Source: Ardenticatenaceae bacterium
GTDB lineage: Bacteria > Chloroflexota > Anaerolineae > Promineifilales > Promineifilaceae
DNA: 64,000 nucleotides
Assembly (NCBI GenBank): GCA_020634565.1
Contig: JACKBN010000021.1
Coordinates: 1 to 64,000 of the forward strand
Direction: 5' to 3'
The first letter of the stretch is position 1. Every line of letters begins with the position of its first letter. Under the pieces are notes generated by a model. The model was not told where the DNA came from, searched no databases, and saw only the letters and a program-made list of their open reading frames with translations. Shown piece after piece: positions 50,344 to 59,097 of this stretch. A program made the position numbers and the translations under genes.

Positions 50344-52359
50344 GTGAAGAAAACCCTACCGATTTTCTTGATTTTGCTGTTAATGTTTGCCCTGGCTGCT
50401 TGCCAAAATGAAGATCCCTTGCCCACACCCGTGGCGACATTGGCGGTTTCGTCGGTGGAAGGGGCAGAAGATGAGGCGGTTGAGGAGGCAACGGCCGTTC
50501 CTGAGGCCACCGATCTGCCAGAATCTACCGCAACTCCCGCGCCGCCGACCGCGACACCCTTGCCCCCAAAACCATTAACCGTCTGTTTAGGCGCAGAGCC
50601 GACCAGTTTGTTTTTGTACGGGGATGACAGTTTGGCGGCAACGGCCGTACGCCATGCCCTCTACGAAAATTTGTACACCACGCTCAACTACCAATACGAG
50701 CCGCAAGGTCTGCAAAAGCTGCCCAGCCTGGATGAAGGAGACGCCCGCATTGGTCTCGTTGAAGTGAATGAGGGTGACTTGATTGTCAATTCAGCCGGGA
50801 ACGTCGTTTTTCTGGTGCCGGGTGTGCAGTTTGTGCGCGGCGATGGCGAGTTTATCACCTTCGACCGCACCCTGACCGGCGAAGGCGCGGAACCGCTGCT
50901 GATGCAGCAAATGACGGCCGATTTCACCTTCCAACCGATGACCTGGTCCGATGGCACACCCGTCACCGCCGCAGATTCGGTCTTTAGCTATGAAATTGCT
51001 GCTAGCCCGGACCTGCCCATCAATCAGGACAAAATTGAGCGCACCGCCAGCTACGAAGCAACCGGCGATTTGACGGTGACTTGGACCGGCTTGCCCGGCT
51101 TCCTCGATTTGGAATATTTCACCAACGTCTGGACGCCGCTGCCGCAGCACCAACTGGGCGATTTCACGGCTGCCGAACTGCTGGCCGAAGAATCATCTGC
51201 GCCGCAGCCGTTGAGCAGTGGGCCGTACGTAGTGGATGCGTGGCAGCGCGGCGAATCGCTCTTGCTGCGACCAAATCCAAACTACTACCGGGCCGACGCG
51301 GGTTTGCCCCACATTACTGAGCTGACGATGCGTTTTGATCTGGCGGGCGAAACGGCCGTTAACCAAATCGCCGCCGGCTGTGACATTGTGACCCACGATG
51401 CCATCACCCTCAGCCAGACGCCCGACGTGTTGGCCGCGGCTGAATCTGGTGAACTGCTGGCCACCTTTGTCTCCAACAACATCTTTGAGCATATCGACTT
51501 TGGCATCAACTCCTGGGAAAATTATGGAGATGGGAACCGGAACGGCCGTCCTGACTGGTTTGAAGACACACGCGTGCGACAGGCAATCACCCTGTGCACC
51601 AACCGTCAGCAGCTGGTGGATGAAATTACCTACGGCCAATCGCGCATTTTGCACGCCTACATCCCCGATGACCATCCGCTCTATCCAGCCGAAGCGCAGG
51701 CGTGGGATTACGATCCCGCAGCAGGCAACGGTCTGCTGGATGCGGTCGGTTTTGAGGATACTGATGGCAACGGCTTCCGTGAGCTGGTCGAGCGCGACCT
51801 GAGCGCCACCATCGTGGCCACCACCACCATGAGCATCACCCTCAGCACCAACAGCGAGAGCGACATCCGCCTGCGCATCAATGAGCTGGTCGCTGCCGAT
51901 CTGGCTGAATGCGGCATCCAGGTGAACCTGACCGACGTGAACGCCAACGACTGGTTTGATGATGGCCCGTTTAGTCCGCTGTTCGGCCGTCGTTTTGACA
52001 TGGCGACCTTTGCCTGGCGCACCAGCATTCATCCGCCGTGCGGCTTGTACCTGAGCAGCAACGTCACCGGGCCAGAGGAACGCGGTTTTGGCGGCTGGAG
52101 CAATATCAATGCCACCGGCTGGATCGATGAGGAATATGATGCCGCCTGTAATGCAGCGCTAGCCGCATTGCCCGGCACGCCGGAATACACCGAAAATCAT
52201 CTGGCCGCTGCCCGAATTTTCACGGACGAACTACCGATTATTCCGCTGTTTGAGTATTTGAAAACGGCCGTTACTACCCCAACCGTCCTCAACTTTCAGC
52301 CAGACCCCTCCCAGCCATCCGAGCTGTGGAACCTGGCGGAGATTGATATCGACGAGTAG
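50344..52359 (+). CDS. ABC transporter family 5 solute-binding lipoprotein
   Basis: A 671-residue extracytoplasmic binding protein. GTG start with GAAGGAAG upstream. A lipobox ALAAC (Cys20) is followed by a Thr/Pro/Ala linker and a binding domain with family-5 (SBP_bac_5) signatures: VCLGAEPTSLF, AVRHALYENLYTTL, SDGTPVTAADSVFSYEI, PNPNYYRADAGLPHI and DTRVRQAITLCTNRQQL. Such proteins bind peptides, nickel or sugars; ligand unknown. No permease or ATPase genes are adjacent, so it may share a transporter coded elsewhere. The 5' gap (50264-50300) has partial GAGAAGT/ACTTNTC words. Confidence 0.88.
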   Translation: MKKTLPIFLILLLMFALAACQNEDPLPTPVATLAVSSVEGAEDEAVEEATAVPEATDLPESTATPAPPTATPLPPKPLTVCLGAEPTSLFLYGDDSLAATAVRHALYENLYTTLNYQYEPQGLQKLPSLDEGDARIGLVEVNEGDLIVNSAGNVVFLVPGVQFVRGDGEFITFDRTLTGEGAEPLLMQQMTADFTFQPMTWSDGTPVTAADSVFSYEIAASPDLPINQDKIERTASYEATGDLTVTWTGLPGFLDLEYFTNVWTPLPQHQLGDFTAAELLAEESSAPQPLSSGPYVVDAWQRGESLLLRPNPNYYRADAGLPHITELTMRFDLAGETAVNQIAAGCDIVTHDAITLSQTPDVLAAAESGELLATFVSNNIFEHIDFGINSWENYGDGNRNGRPDWFEDTRVRQAITLCTNRQQLVDEITYGQSRILHAYIPDDHPLYPAEAQAWDYDPAAGNGLLDAVGFEDTDGNGFRELVERDLSATIVATTTMSITLSTNSESDIRLRINELVAADLAECGIQVNLTDVNANDWFDDGPFSPLFGRRFDMATFAWRTSIHPPCGLYLSSNVTGPEERGFGGWSNINATGWIDEEYDAACNAALAALPGTPEYTENHLAAARIFTDELPIIPLFEYLKTAVTTPTVLNFQPDPSQPSELWNLAEIDIDE

Positions 52360-52374
52360 TTGGTTGTTCTGACC

Positions 52375-52469
52375 AAACCTGACAGGTCTACGAGCCAATT
52401 TCATGGCTCAACGGCTTTGATTTTCAAGGCTACTTAATGGCGAAGTAGATACAAAGACCTGTCAGGTTT
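52375..52469. repeat. Inverted repeat with perfect 15-bp arms (MITE/REP-like)
   Basis: AAACCTGACAGGTCT (52375-52389) pairs with AGACCTGTCAGGTTT (52455-52469), enclosing 65 nt that contain a smaller GAGCCA/TGGCTC hairpin. It lies between the solute-binding gene stop (52359) and the pth start (52480). The CCTGACAGG/CCTGTCAGG word is a small repeat unit also known from other bacterial genomes. Confidence 0.75.
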
Positions 52470-52479
52470 CGAAGGCGCG

Positions 52480-53133
52480 ATGAATATTTTACGAAAACTA
52501 TTTGGCCGCCGGGACGAACCCGCGGATGACTTCGACGAAATGAACGACGCAGAACGATTTTTGATTGTCGGCCTGGGCAATCCAGGTCGCAAATACCGGG
52601 GAAACCGGCACAACATCGGCTTTATGGCGGTTGATGCGTTGGCGGCTGCCTACAAGATTGAAAGCAGCAAGGTGCAGAATAAGGCGATTGTGGGGAACGG
52701 CCGTATCCAATCCCAAAACGTCATCCTGGCCAAACCGCAAACCTACATGAACAGCAGCGGCGATGCCGTTGGCCCGCTGGCCCGCTACTACAAAGTGCCG
52801 CCCGAAAATGTCCTCGTTGTGTACGATGAGCTGGATTTGCCTTTTGGTACCATCCGCCTGCGCGAGAAGGGCGGGGCGGGTGGCCACAATGGCATGAAGT
52901 CGATTATCAATCATTTGGGGCAAGATTTTCCGCGCGTGCGGTTGGGAATCGGCCGTCCGCCGGGGCAAATGCCCGTGCCCGCCTATGTGCTGCAAGATTT
53001 TGGCAAAGATGACCTGCCGCTGCTCGACGACGTGCTGGCCGAAGCCATCCGCGCCATCGAAACCTACCTGCGCGAAGGCATTCAGCTGGCCATGTCGCGG
53101 CACAATGGCTCGCTTGTAAATGAAGATTCGTGA
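52480..53133 (+). CDS. pth: Peptidyl-tRNA hydrolase
   Basis: A 217-residue enzyme that releases tRNA from drop-off peptidyl-tRNA. It shows LIVGLGNPGRKYRGNRHNIGF (about 28-48) with the catalytic His, KPQTYMNSSG, VVYDELDLPFG and KGGAGGHNGMKSI. The N-terminus has an extra 26-residue charged extension (MNILRKLFGRRDEPADD) not seen in most Pth proteins. It is followed by an AATTACC-type repeat and mfd. Confidence 0.95.
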   Translation: MNILRKLFGRRDEPADDFDEMNDAERFLIVGLGNPGRKYRGNRHNIGFMAVDALAAAYKIESSKVQNKAIVGNGRIQSQNVILAKPQTYMNSSGDAVGPLARYYKVPPENVLVVYDELDLPFGTIRLREKGGAGGHNGMKSIINHLGQDFPRVRLGIGRPPGQMPVPAYVLQDFGKDDLPLLDDVLAEAIRAIETYLREGIQLAMSRHNGSLVNEDS

Positions 53134-53143
53134 CATGTAATTT

Positions 53144-53206
53144 AGTAATTGGGTAATTAAGTAATTGAATTACCCAATTACCCAATTACCAATGACCTAA
53201 TTACCC
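53144..53206. repeat. AATTACC-word inverted repeat between pth and mfd
   Basis: Six or seven AATTACC/AATTGGG-like words. AATTGGGTAATT (53147-53158) matches AATTACCCAATT (53168-53179 or 53176-53187), so several hairpin registers are possible. It ends 4 bp before the mfd start codon and thus would include or neighbour the ribosome-binding region. Confidence 0.8.
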
Positions 53207-53209
53207 ACA

Positions 53210-56200
53210 ATGACTGTTTCTGGACTCCTCAACATCTTCAACGAACTGCCCGCCTTTGGCCAGCTGGTGGCGGAACTGGACGAGAAAAAGTCGGTTCCGC
53301 CTCTAAACTTGCCAACGAGCGCGCGTACGGCCGTTCTCGCCCAGCTCTACCTGCAACGTAACGTGCCTGTAGTGCTCATCACCAGCAAAGTGGAGTCCGC
53401 CGCCGCCTGGATTCAGGCGCTGGAGATGTGGCTGCCGCCCGGCGACGTGATGCGCCGCCTGCCGGAGCCAACGCCGCTGCCTTACGATCGCGGCCCGTGG
53501 AGCGAGCGCAGCCGCGCCGACCGACTCACCGTGCTGACTAGGCTGATGGCGGGGCAGCATCCGCAAATGCCTGCGCTGGAACTGCCGCCGCTCGTCGTGA
53601 CCTCGGCGCGCGCCTTTTTGCAAAAAACGCTGCCCAAACGTCGCTTCATGACCAGCACCCGCGTTTTGCGCGTGGGGCAAATCATCGACCTTGAAAAGTT
53701 AACCGAAACGTGGCTGGGCATTGGCTACGAGGAAGTGAGCGTGGTGGAAGCGGCGGGCCAGTTCAGCCGTCGCGGCGGCATCATCGACATTTTCCCCATC
53801 GCCACATCGTACCCGGTGCGTATTGAGCTGTTTGGCGATGAGATCGATACGATGCGCACCTTCGACCCGGCCACGCAGCGTTCCATCGAAGTGAACGGCA
53901 GCGCCAAGTCAGACACGATCATCGTGCCACCGACGCGGGAAGCGCTGCCCGGCGTCGCGGCGGAGTTTGCTCTCTCTTTGCCCGAATCGTTGAATCCGCA
54001 GCCGGAGGAAGCCAGTTTGCCGTCCTGGCAGGACGACATCCCAGATTTGCGCTCCGGCAAAGCGTTCCCGAACCTGGAATATTATTTGCCGCTGCTTTAC
54101 CCGCAGCCGGCCAGCTTACTGGATTATTTGCCCAACGAGGCGTTGGTGGTGGTGGACGATTGGCGCGAGTTGGCAACGGCCGTTGCCGAACTCCACGAAC
54201 ATGCCGACCAGCTGGCCAACGAGCAAACCAGTTTGCCACCCAACTTCCAGAGTCCGCTGTTTGCCTGGGAAAATATCAAAGATGTGCTGAACTGGTGGCA
54301 GCCGCTCATTTTGGGTGATGGCCCAGAAGATGAGGAACCGGAACGGCCGTATCTCGATCTCGCTTCTTCGTTTGAACCGGGGCCACGTTACGGTGGGCAA
54401 GTACGGCCGTTGCTCACCCAGCTCAAGTCTGCCCAAAAAGAAGGTGACCGCGTCGTTGTGCTCAGCCAGCAATCTGCCCGCCTGCAAGACCTCTGGCGCG
54501 AAGAACTGCGCGACATCCCCCCGGAAAGCCTCATCCTGCGCGGCGGCATCACTACCGAAACCGACGAGTTGTCACCGGGTCACCCTGTCACCTTGTCCCC
54601 CAATCACCCATCGCAAACACTTTCCAGCTTACCCGACCCCGGCACCCTCACCTTCATCCAAGGCGCACTGCCCGAAGGTTTCGTCTTGGTGCGCCGCGAA
54701 GACGACGAAATTTTGCTCGATTTGCTGACCGACGCCGAGATTTTTGGCTGGAATCGGCCCGCGCCGCGCCGCTGGCGTTCGCCGCGCCCCATTGCCCCAG
54801 AAGCCCGCTTTGCCGACATTACTGCCGGGGACTACGTGGTGCATTTGGAGTATGGGATCGGCCGTTTTGCCGGGCTGGTAGTGCGCAATATTGGCGGCAT
54901 GGAGCGGGAATATCTGCTCATGGAGTACGCCAATGGCGACACGCTCTACGTGCCCGCCCATCATGCCGACCGCCTGAGCAAATGGGTTGGCTCCGATGAA
55001 AGACCGCCCAACATGCATCGGCTGGGCGAAAAATCGTGGACGCAGGCCAAGGCGAAGGCGCAAAAAGCCGCCGACGAGTTGGCCGATGAGCTGCTCGATC
55101 TGTATGCCACTCGCGAAACCATCGCCGGACACGCTTTCGGCCCGGACACCGAATGGCAGGCAGAGCTGGAAGCTAGCTTCCCTTACCGCGAAACGGAAGA
55201 CCAACTGCGCGTCATCGCCGAAGTGAAGACCGATATGGAGGATTCCCAGCCGATGGACCGGCTGATTTGCGGCGATGTGGGCTACGGCAAGACGGAAGTT
55301 GCCCTGCGGGCTGCCTTCAAAGCGGTGATGGATAGCAAGCAGGTGGCGATTTTGGTGCCAACCACCGTCTTGGCCCAGCAGCATTTCAACACATTTTATG
55401 AACGATTACGGCCGTTTCCTGTCAAAGTAGAAATGCTCTCTCGCTTCCGTACCCAGGCGCAACAGGACCGGATTGTGAAGAATTTACGGAACGGCCGTAT
55501 CGACATCATCATCGGCACGCACCGGTTGCTGTCCGACGACATCTCGTTTAAGGATTTGGGGCTGGTGATTGTGGATGAGGAGCAGCGCTTTGGCGTGGCC
55601 CATAAGGAAAAGCTCAAGCAGTGGCGCACCGAGGTGGACGTGCTGACGATGACCGCCACGCCCATCCCGCGCACGCTCTATATGAGCCTCACCGGCGTGC
55701 GCGACATCAGCATCATCGACACGGCCCCCGCAGAGCGGCTGCCGGTACAAACCTATGTCGGTCCGTTCGATGAAACGCGGCTTAAGCGCGCCCTCCAGCG
55801 CGAGTTGGACCGGGGTGGGCAGGTGTTCCTGGTGCACAACCGGGTGCAAACCATTGACATCATCCAGAAGCAAATCGAGCGGCTGGTGCCGGAAGCGCGG
55901 GTGGCCATTGGCCACGGCCAGATGAGCGAGCGGCAGCTAGAGCAAATCATGACCGATTTTGATGAGGGTAAAATTGATGTGCTGATCAGCACCACCATCA
56001 TCGAAAGCGGTCTGGATATCCCCAACGCCAACACCCTCATCGTGGATCGGGCGGATCGGTTTGGCCTGTCACAGATGTACCAGTTGCGTGGGCGGGTTGG
56101 TCGCGGGGCCAAGCGGGCCTACGCCTATTTCTTCCACGCCCCCTGGCGCACGCTGAATGAGGACGCTCGCCTGCGCCTGGAAACCATCGCCGAACAAACC

Positions 56201-56845
56201 GACCTGGGCGCCGGCTACCAGATCGCCCTGCGCGACATGGAAATTCGTGGCGCGGGTGATTTGCTGGGCGGGGCGCAAAGTGGACATATTTCGGCCGTGG
56301 GTTTTGATTTGTACACCAAGCTGCTGGCCAACGCTGTCAAGCGGCGCAAGGCGGAGCGCAAGGGCGAAATTCTGCCCGCCGAGATGCCCGAAGCCACGCT
56401 AATTGACGTGCCGTTGGCAGCGTACGTGCCGCCCGATTACGTGCCTGATCCGGCGCTGCGGCTGCGGCTGTACCGTCGCATGGCCATGCTGGGCAGCCTG
56501 ACCGAGATTGACGAGATGGCCGTCGAACTGGCCGACCGCTTTGGCCCAATTCCCGATCCGGTACACCATTTGCTGTACCAGCTCAGAATCAAGGTTTTGG
56601 CAGAACGGGCGCAGGTAACGGCCGTTACCACCGAAGCAGGTCAGATTAAAATTCGCCTGCTGGATTTGGAAGGCATTGATCGCTTCCGCTTGCAGCGCTA
56701 TTTAGGTGAAGCCGTGCGGGTTAGCCGCAAAGCGATCTGGATGCCCCGCGACCTGAGCACGAAAGAGTGGCAGGTGACGCTGGTGCAAGTGCTGGAGCGT
56801 TTGGCATCCTTTGAGCGGGATAAAATGAAGCTGGAGAAAAGTTAG
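53210..56845 (+). CDS. mfd: Transcription-repair coupling factor
   Basis: A 1211-residue protein. N-terminal UvrB-homology region with YDRGPWSERSRADRL and RRGGIIDIFPI, a CarD-like RNA-polymerase-interacting domain at about 533-600 (GDYVVHLEYGIGRFAGL), SF2 helicase motifs (CGDVGYGKTEVALRAA, about 685-700; DEEQRFG, about 787; TATPIPRTL), RIGHGQM-like motif VI region with GLDIPNANT, and a C-terminal TRCF domain (about 1060-1160). It releases stalled polymerase and recruits UvrA. Residues about 451-468 (PGHPVTLSPNHPS) are coded by a GTCACC-word repeat. No obvious Shine-Dalgarno sequence because the AATTACC repeat is upstream. Confidence 0.95.
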   Translation: MTVSGLLNIFNELPAFGQLVAELDEKKSVPPLNLPTSARTAVLAQLYLQRNVPVVLITSKVESAAAWIQALEMWLPPGDVMRRLPEPTPLPYDRGPWSERSRADRLTVLTRLMAGQHPQMPALELPPLVVTSARAFLQKTLPKRRFMTSTRVLRVGQIIDLEKLTETWLGIGYEEVSVVEAAGQFSRRGGIIDIFPIATSYPVRIELFGDEIDTMRTFDPATQRSIEVNGSAKSDTIIVPPTREALPGVAAEFALSLPESLNPQPEEASLPSWQDDIPDLRSGKAFPNLEYYLPLLYPQPASLLDYLPNEALVVVDDWRELATAVAELHEHADQLANEQTSLPPNFQSPLFAWENIKDVLNWWQPLILGDGPEDEEPERPYLDLASSFEPGPRYGGQVRPLLTQLKSAQKEGDRVVVLSQQSARLQDLWREELRDIPPESLILRGGITTETDELSPGHPVTLSPNHPSQTLSSLPDPGTLTFIQGALPEGFVLVRREDDEILLDLLTDAEIFGWNRPAPRRWRSPRPIAPEARFADITAGDYVVHLEYGIGRFAGLVVRNIGGMEREYLLMEYANGDTLYVPAHHADRLSKWVGSDERPPNMHRLGEKSWTQAKAKAQKAADELADELLDLYATRETIAGHAFGPDTEWQAELEASFPYRETEDQLRVIAEVKTDMEDSQPMDRLICGDVGYGKTEVALRAAFKAVMDSKQVAILVPTTVLAQQHFNTFYERLRPFPVKVEMLSRFRTQAQQDRIVKNLRNGRIDIIIGTHRLLSDDISFKDLGLVIVDEEQRFGVAHKEKLKQWRTEVDVLTMTATPIPRTLYMSLTGVRDISIIDTAPAERLPVQTYVGPFDETRLKRALQRELDRGGQVFLVHNRVQTIDIIQKQIERLVPEARVAIGHGQMSERQLEQIMTDFDEGKIDVLISTTIIESGLDIPNANTLIVDRADRFGLSQMYQLRGRVGRGAKRAYAYFFHAPWRTLNEDARLRLETIAEQTDLGAGYQIALRDMEIRGAGDLLGGAQSGHISAVGFDLYTKLLANAVKRRKAERKGEILPAEMPEATLIDVPLAAYVPPDYVPDPALRLRLYRRMAMLGSLTEIDEMAVELADRFGPIPDPVHHLLYQLRIKVLAERAQVTAVTTEAGQIKIRLLDLEGIDRFRLQRYLGEAVRVSRKAIWMPRDLSTKEWQVTLVQVLERLASFERDKMKLEKS
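54570..54612. repeat. GTCACC-word low-complexity repeat inside mfd
   Basis: Three near-copies of a GTCACCGGGTCACCCTGTCACC pattern followed by related words code for a Pro/His/Ser stretch in an inter-domain loop. The reading frame is kept. It is a GC-rich counterpart to the AATTGTG repeat in priA. Confidence 0.65.
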
Positions 56846-56854
56846 AAGTGGCAA

Positions 56855-56915
56855 GTTTGCAAGTAGCAAGTTGCAGGTAACTTTTTGAGCCAATAGACTT
56901 GCAACTTGCAAACCT
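56855..56915. repeat. GCAAGTT-word inverted repeat
   Basis: GCAAGTTGCA (56866-56875) pairs with TGCAACTTGC (56900-56909); more GCAAGT and ACTTGC words flank both arms. It starts 10 bp after the mfd stop and precedes the 123-residue gene by about 27 bp. Confidence 0.7.
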
Positions 56916-56942
56916 GCCTATTTGCAACACCAAAGGTAAATA

Positions 56943-57314
56943 ATGGATATTAATTTTTTTGAGAACCCATTTGATGGGCCAAAGTCGCGCGAAGAGGTGC
57001 GGATTAAGCAGTTGGGTCTGTATATGCATGAAGACGGCCGTCGTGTGGCCGTAGGATTTGACATGACACCGTTTTTTGAACGGCCGTCTATTCAGGTCAC
57101 GTTCATCAACGAGCGCGGCGAAGAGGCTGGATCGCTGCACGTCATCGAGACGCTGCAAACTAACTTTAGCCTGACGGTGCATTTGCGGGACAAGGAGCCA
57201 ACGGATACGTATGAAGTAACGGCCGTTGTCTACTACGCCACCCCAGAAACCGAGCGCGTGAACGTGCACACCATCACCCGCACGTTGGATCGCACCAAAC
57301 CCGGCGAGCAATAG
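56943..57314 (+). CDS. Conserved-looking hypothetical protein, 123 residues
   Basis: I do not recognise this gene. It is a soluble, probably all-beta protein: alternating strands (LGLYMHEDGRRVAVGFDM, VTFINERGEEAGSLHVIE, EVTAVVYYATPETERVNVH), no signal peptide, no membrane helix, no cysteine. It lies between mfd and the lipoprotein/acylation operon with a 196-bp gap on its right. Size and pattern fit a small beta-sandwich binding protein, but this is only an impression. Confidence 0.55.
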   Translation: MDINFFENPFDGPKSREEVRIKQLGLYMHEDGRRVAVGFDMTPFFERPSIQVTFINERGEEAGSLHVIETLQTNFSLTVHLRDKEPTDTYEVTAVVYYATPETERVNVHTITRTLDRTKPGEQ

Positions 57315-57510
57315 CTTGGTAGGTTATGGCCATCGGTTTTATCAAGAGATTGCGTAGATTGAAAAGGTTTTATCTGTTTAATCTGCGGAATCTTTGATTT
57401 TTATATGCACGCCGAGGAGCTAAAAATAGCCATGTCGCTGGGGAGCAAATCACGTATAATTCCGCCAAATTTTCCTCTCACAATGCCCGAGAGATTGCAG
57501 GATTGAGCTG

Positions 57511-57888
57511 ATGCGTTTAATGAAGTTACTGGTATTTTTGACATTAACGGCCGTTCTCGCTGCCTGCGCCGGAAATGGTTCTGGTGACGATCCCGCTGCC
57601 GCCGTAGAAACCTATTTGCAGGCCAAGGTGGCGGGCGATGGCGACACCATTCAGGCGCTGCTGTGCAGTGAGCAGGAGCAAAACCTGGCGCGTGAAAAGC
57701 AAACCTTTGCCAGCGTGGCTGAAGCGCATCTGGAAGATATGGCCTGTACCGATGCGGGTAACGGCCGTGTGACCTGCGAAGGCAAAATTGTCGCTCTCTA
57801 CGGCACCGAAGAGACCGAATTTCCGCTAACCAACTATCGCGCCGTCAACGAAGATGGCGAATGGAAGTGGTGCGGTGAGACAGAGTAA
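57511..57888 (+). CDS. Small lipoprotein, NTF2-like
   Basis: A 125-residue lipoprotein with a signal peptide and lipobox LAAC (Cys19). The mature part AAVETYLQAKVAGDGDTIQAL has the pattern of small NTF2/DUF4878-like domains, with three conserved-looking Cys after it (LLCSEQ, MACTDAG, VTCEG) that might form disulfides. It overlaps the next small gene by 14 bp and so is probably the first gene of the acylation operon. Its role is unknown; it may be a chaperone or accessory of that pathway. Confidence 0.65.
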   Translation: MRLMKLLVFLTLTAVLAACAGNGSGDDPAAAVETYLQAKVAGDGDTIQALLCSEQEQNLAREKQTFASVAEAHLEDMACTDAGNGRVTCEGKIVALYGTEETEFPLTNYRAVNEDGEWKWCGETE

Positions 57889-58039
57889 TGGTCGTTTGGC
57901 TACCTGGCTGCGCCGAATGTGGCCCCTGCCGGAGCGGCTCCAGGAAAACCTTTTGGCTGTTGTTCTTTGTCTCATCTTGATTCTGCTCATCATCACAACT
58001 GCAAACAGTGCGCCCCAATGGATTTACCAAAATTTCTAA
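57875..58039 (+). CDS. 54-residue single-pass membrane protein
   Basis: GTG at 57875 starts a 54-residue product: a basic stretch (MRQSNGRLATWLRRMWPLPE) then a strongly hydrophobic segment (about 25-42, LLAVVLCLILILLIITT). It overlaps the lipoprotein gene by 14 bp and the SGNH lipoprotein gene by 22 bp. Overlap on both sides with coupled genes and a clean membrane helix support it as a real gene, although an upstream ATG at 57854 in the same frame is possible and there is no homology evidence. Confidence 0.5.
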   Translation: MRQSNGRLATWLRRMWPLPERLQENLLAVVLCLILILLIITTANSAPQWIYQNF

Positions 58040-59097
58040 AATTCTCTGCCGATTGGCGACCAAGCTCGACAAATCTCGTTTGGTTGTTCGCCGCTTTTCT
58101 TTTGTTAACGGCCTGTACCGCTTCTGCTGATGTTGGCGCAACGGCCGTTCCCGCAACCGTTCAGCTTTCTGCCATCGTGACGGCAACCCCGACTGCCACG
58201 CCGATTCCCACAGATGAGCCTGCTACGCAGCCATCCTCCACACCTTCTGAAGAGAAAGATGCGGTAAGCGAAACGGCCGTTCCATCCATGCCCACTGCAC
58301 CCCCAACGGCCGTTCCCACCCCATCCCCCACCGATTTTGTCAATGGCGTTCCGGTAAGTGAGATTGTGATCCTGTCGCCGGAAACGGCCGTTCACATTCA
58401 GGAAATATTTGCGCAGGGGCAGGAATACGGCCGTAATGCCCACGCCTTCTCTAAGCTGGGCGACAGTGCCGTGCTGGTGGATAGTTTCCTGACTCGCTTT
58501 GATGATCCGACCAAGTACACCCTGGGTGAATGGGGCTTTTTGCAGCCGACGATTGATTATTACGCCGGGTCATTTCGGCGCTATGGCGTGGCCACGCGGG
58601 TGGGCTTAAGTTCGTGGGGCGTGATGGACCCGACCTGGGCCAACAAGGAATTTTGCAATCCCAACGAGGTGATGCTTGCCTGCGAAATCCGCCTGTTTAA
58701 CCCCAGCGTCCTGCTCATTCACCTGGGCACCAACGACATTGGCGAAGCCGAGACGTTTGAGACCAACATGCGCACCATCGTCGAGTTTTGCATCATGCAG
58801 GGCATCATTCCCATCCTGGCCACCAAGGCAGACCGCTTTGAAGGCGACGACAACCACAACAACCAAATCCTGATCGATCTGGCAGCCGAATATCAGGTTC
58901 CGCTGTGGGATTTTGATGCCGTGGCCGAAACGCTGCCCGGTCGTGGCCTGGATGAAGATCAAATCCATCTCACCAAATCGCTAACCAACGATTACACCAA
59001 TCCAGACATCTGGAACAGCGGCTATCCGGTGAGCGACCTCACCGCGCTGCTGATGCTGGACGCCGTGCGCCAGATTGTGGAGGATGTCCAGCCGTGA
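58018..59097 (+). CDS. SGNH/GDSL-hydrolase-like lipoprotein
   Basis: A 359-residue extracytoplasmic protein. Lipobox TAC (Cys33), a Thr/Pro/Ala linker to about 105, then an SGNH domain with block I KLGDSAVL (Ser150), block III LGTNDIGE (Asn239) and block V DEDQIHL (Asp314, His317), all four catalytic positions. It probably removes or transfers an acyl group outside the cytoplasmic membrane. I chose the ATG at 58018; the frame runs 33 codons upstream through the small membrane gene in another frame. The downstream MBOAT gene begins within its stop (GTGA). Confidence 0.82.
   Translation: MDLPKFLKFSADWRPSSTNLVWLFAAFLLLTACTASADVGATAVPATVQLSAIVTATPTATPIPTDEPATQPSSTPSEEKDAVSETAVPSMPTAPPTAVPTPSPTDFVNGVPVSEIVILSPETAVHIQEIFAQGQEYGRNAHAFSKLGDSAVLVDSFLTRFDDPTKYTLGEWGFLQPTIDYYAGSFRRYGVATRVGLSSWGVMDPTWANKEFCNPNEVMLACEIRLFNPSVLLIHLGTNDIGEAETFETNMRTIVEFCIMQGIIPILATKADRFEGDDNHNNQILIDLAAEYQVPLWDFDAVAETLPGRGLDEDQIHLTKSLTNDYTNPDIWNSGYPVSDLTALLMLDAVRQIVEDVQP

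Noticed and set aside
51193..52032. 279-codon minus-strand open frame
   Set aside because: It is antisense to the solute-binding protein gene and has low-complexity Val/Gly/His composition typical of shadow frames.
57315..57510. Hidden gene in the gap before the small lipoprotein
   Set aside because: Only AT-rich repetitive text (AATCTGCGGAATC-like words) is seen; no coding frame or stable hairpin stands out.
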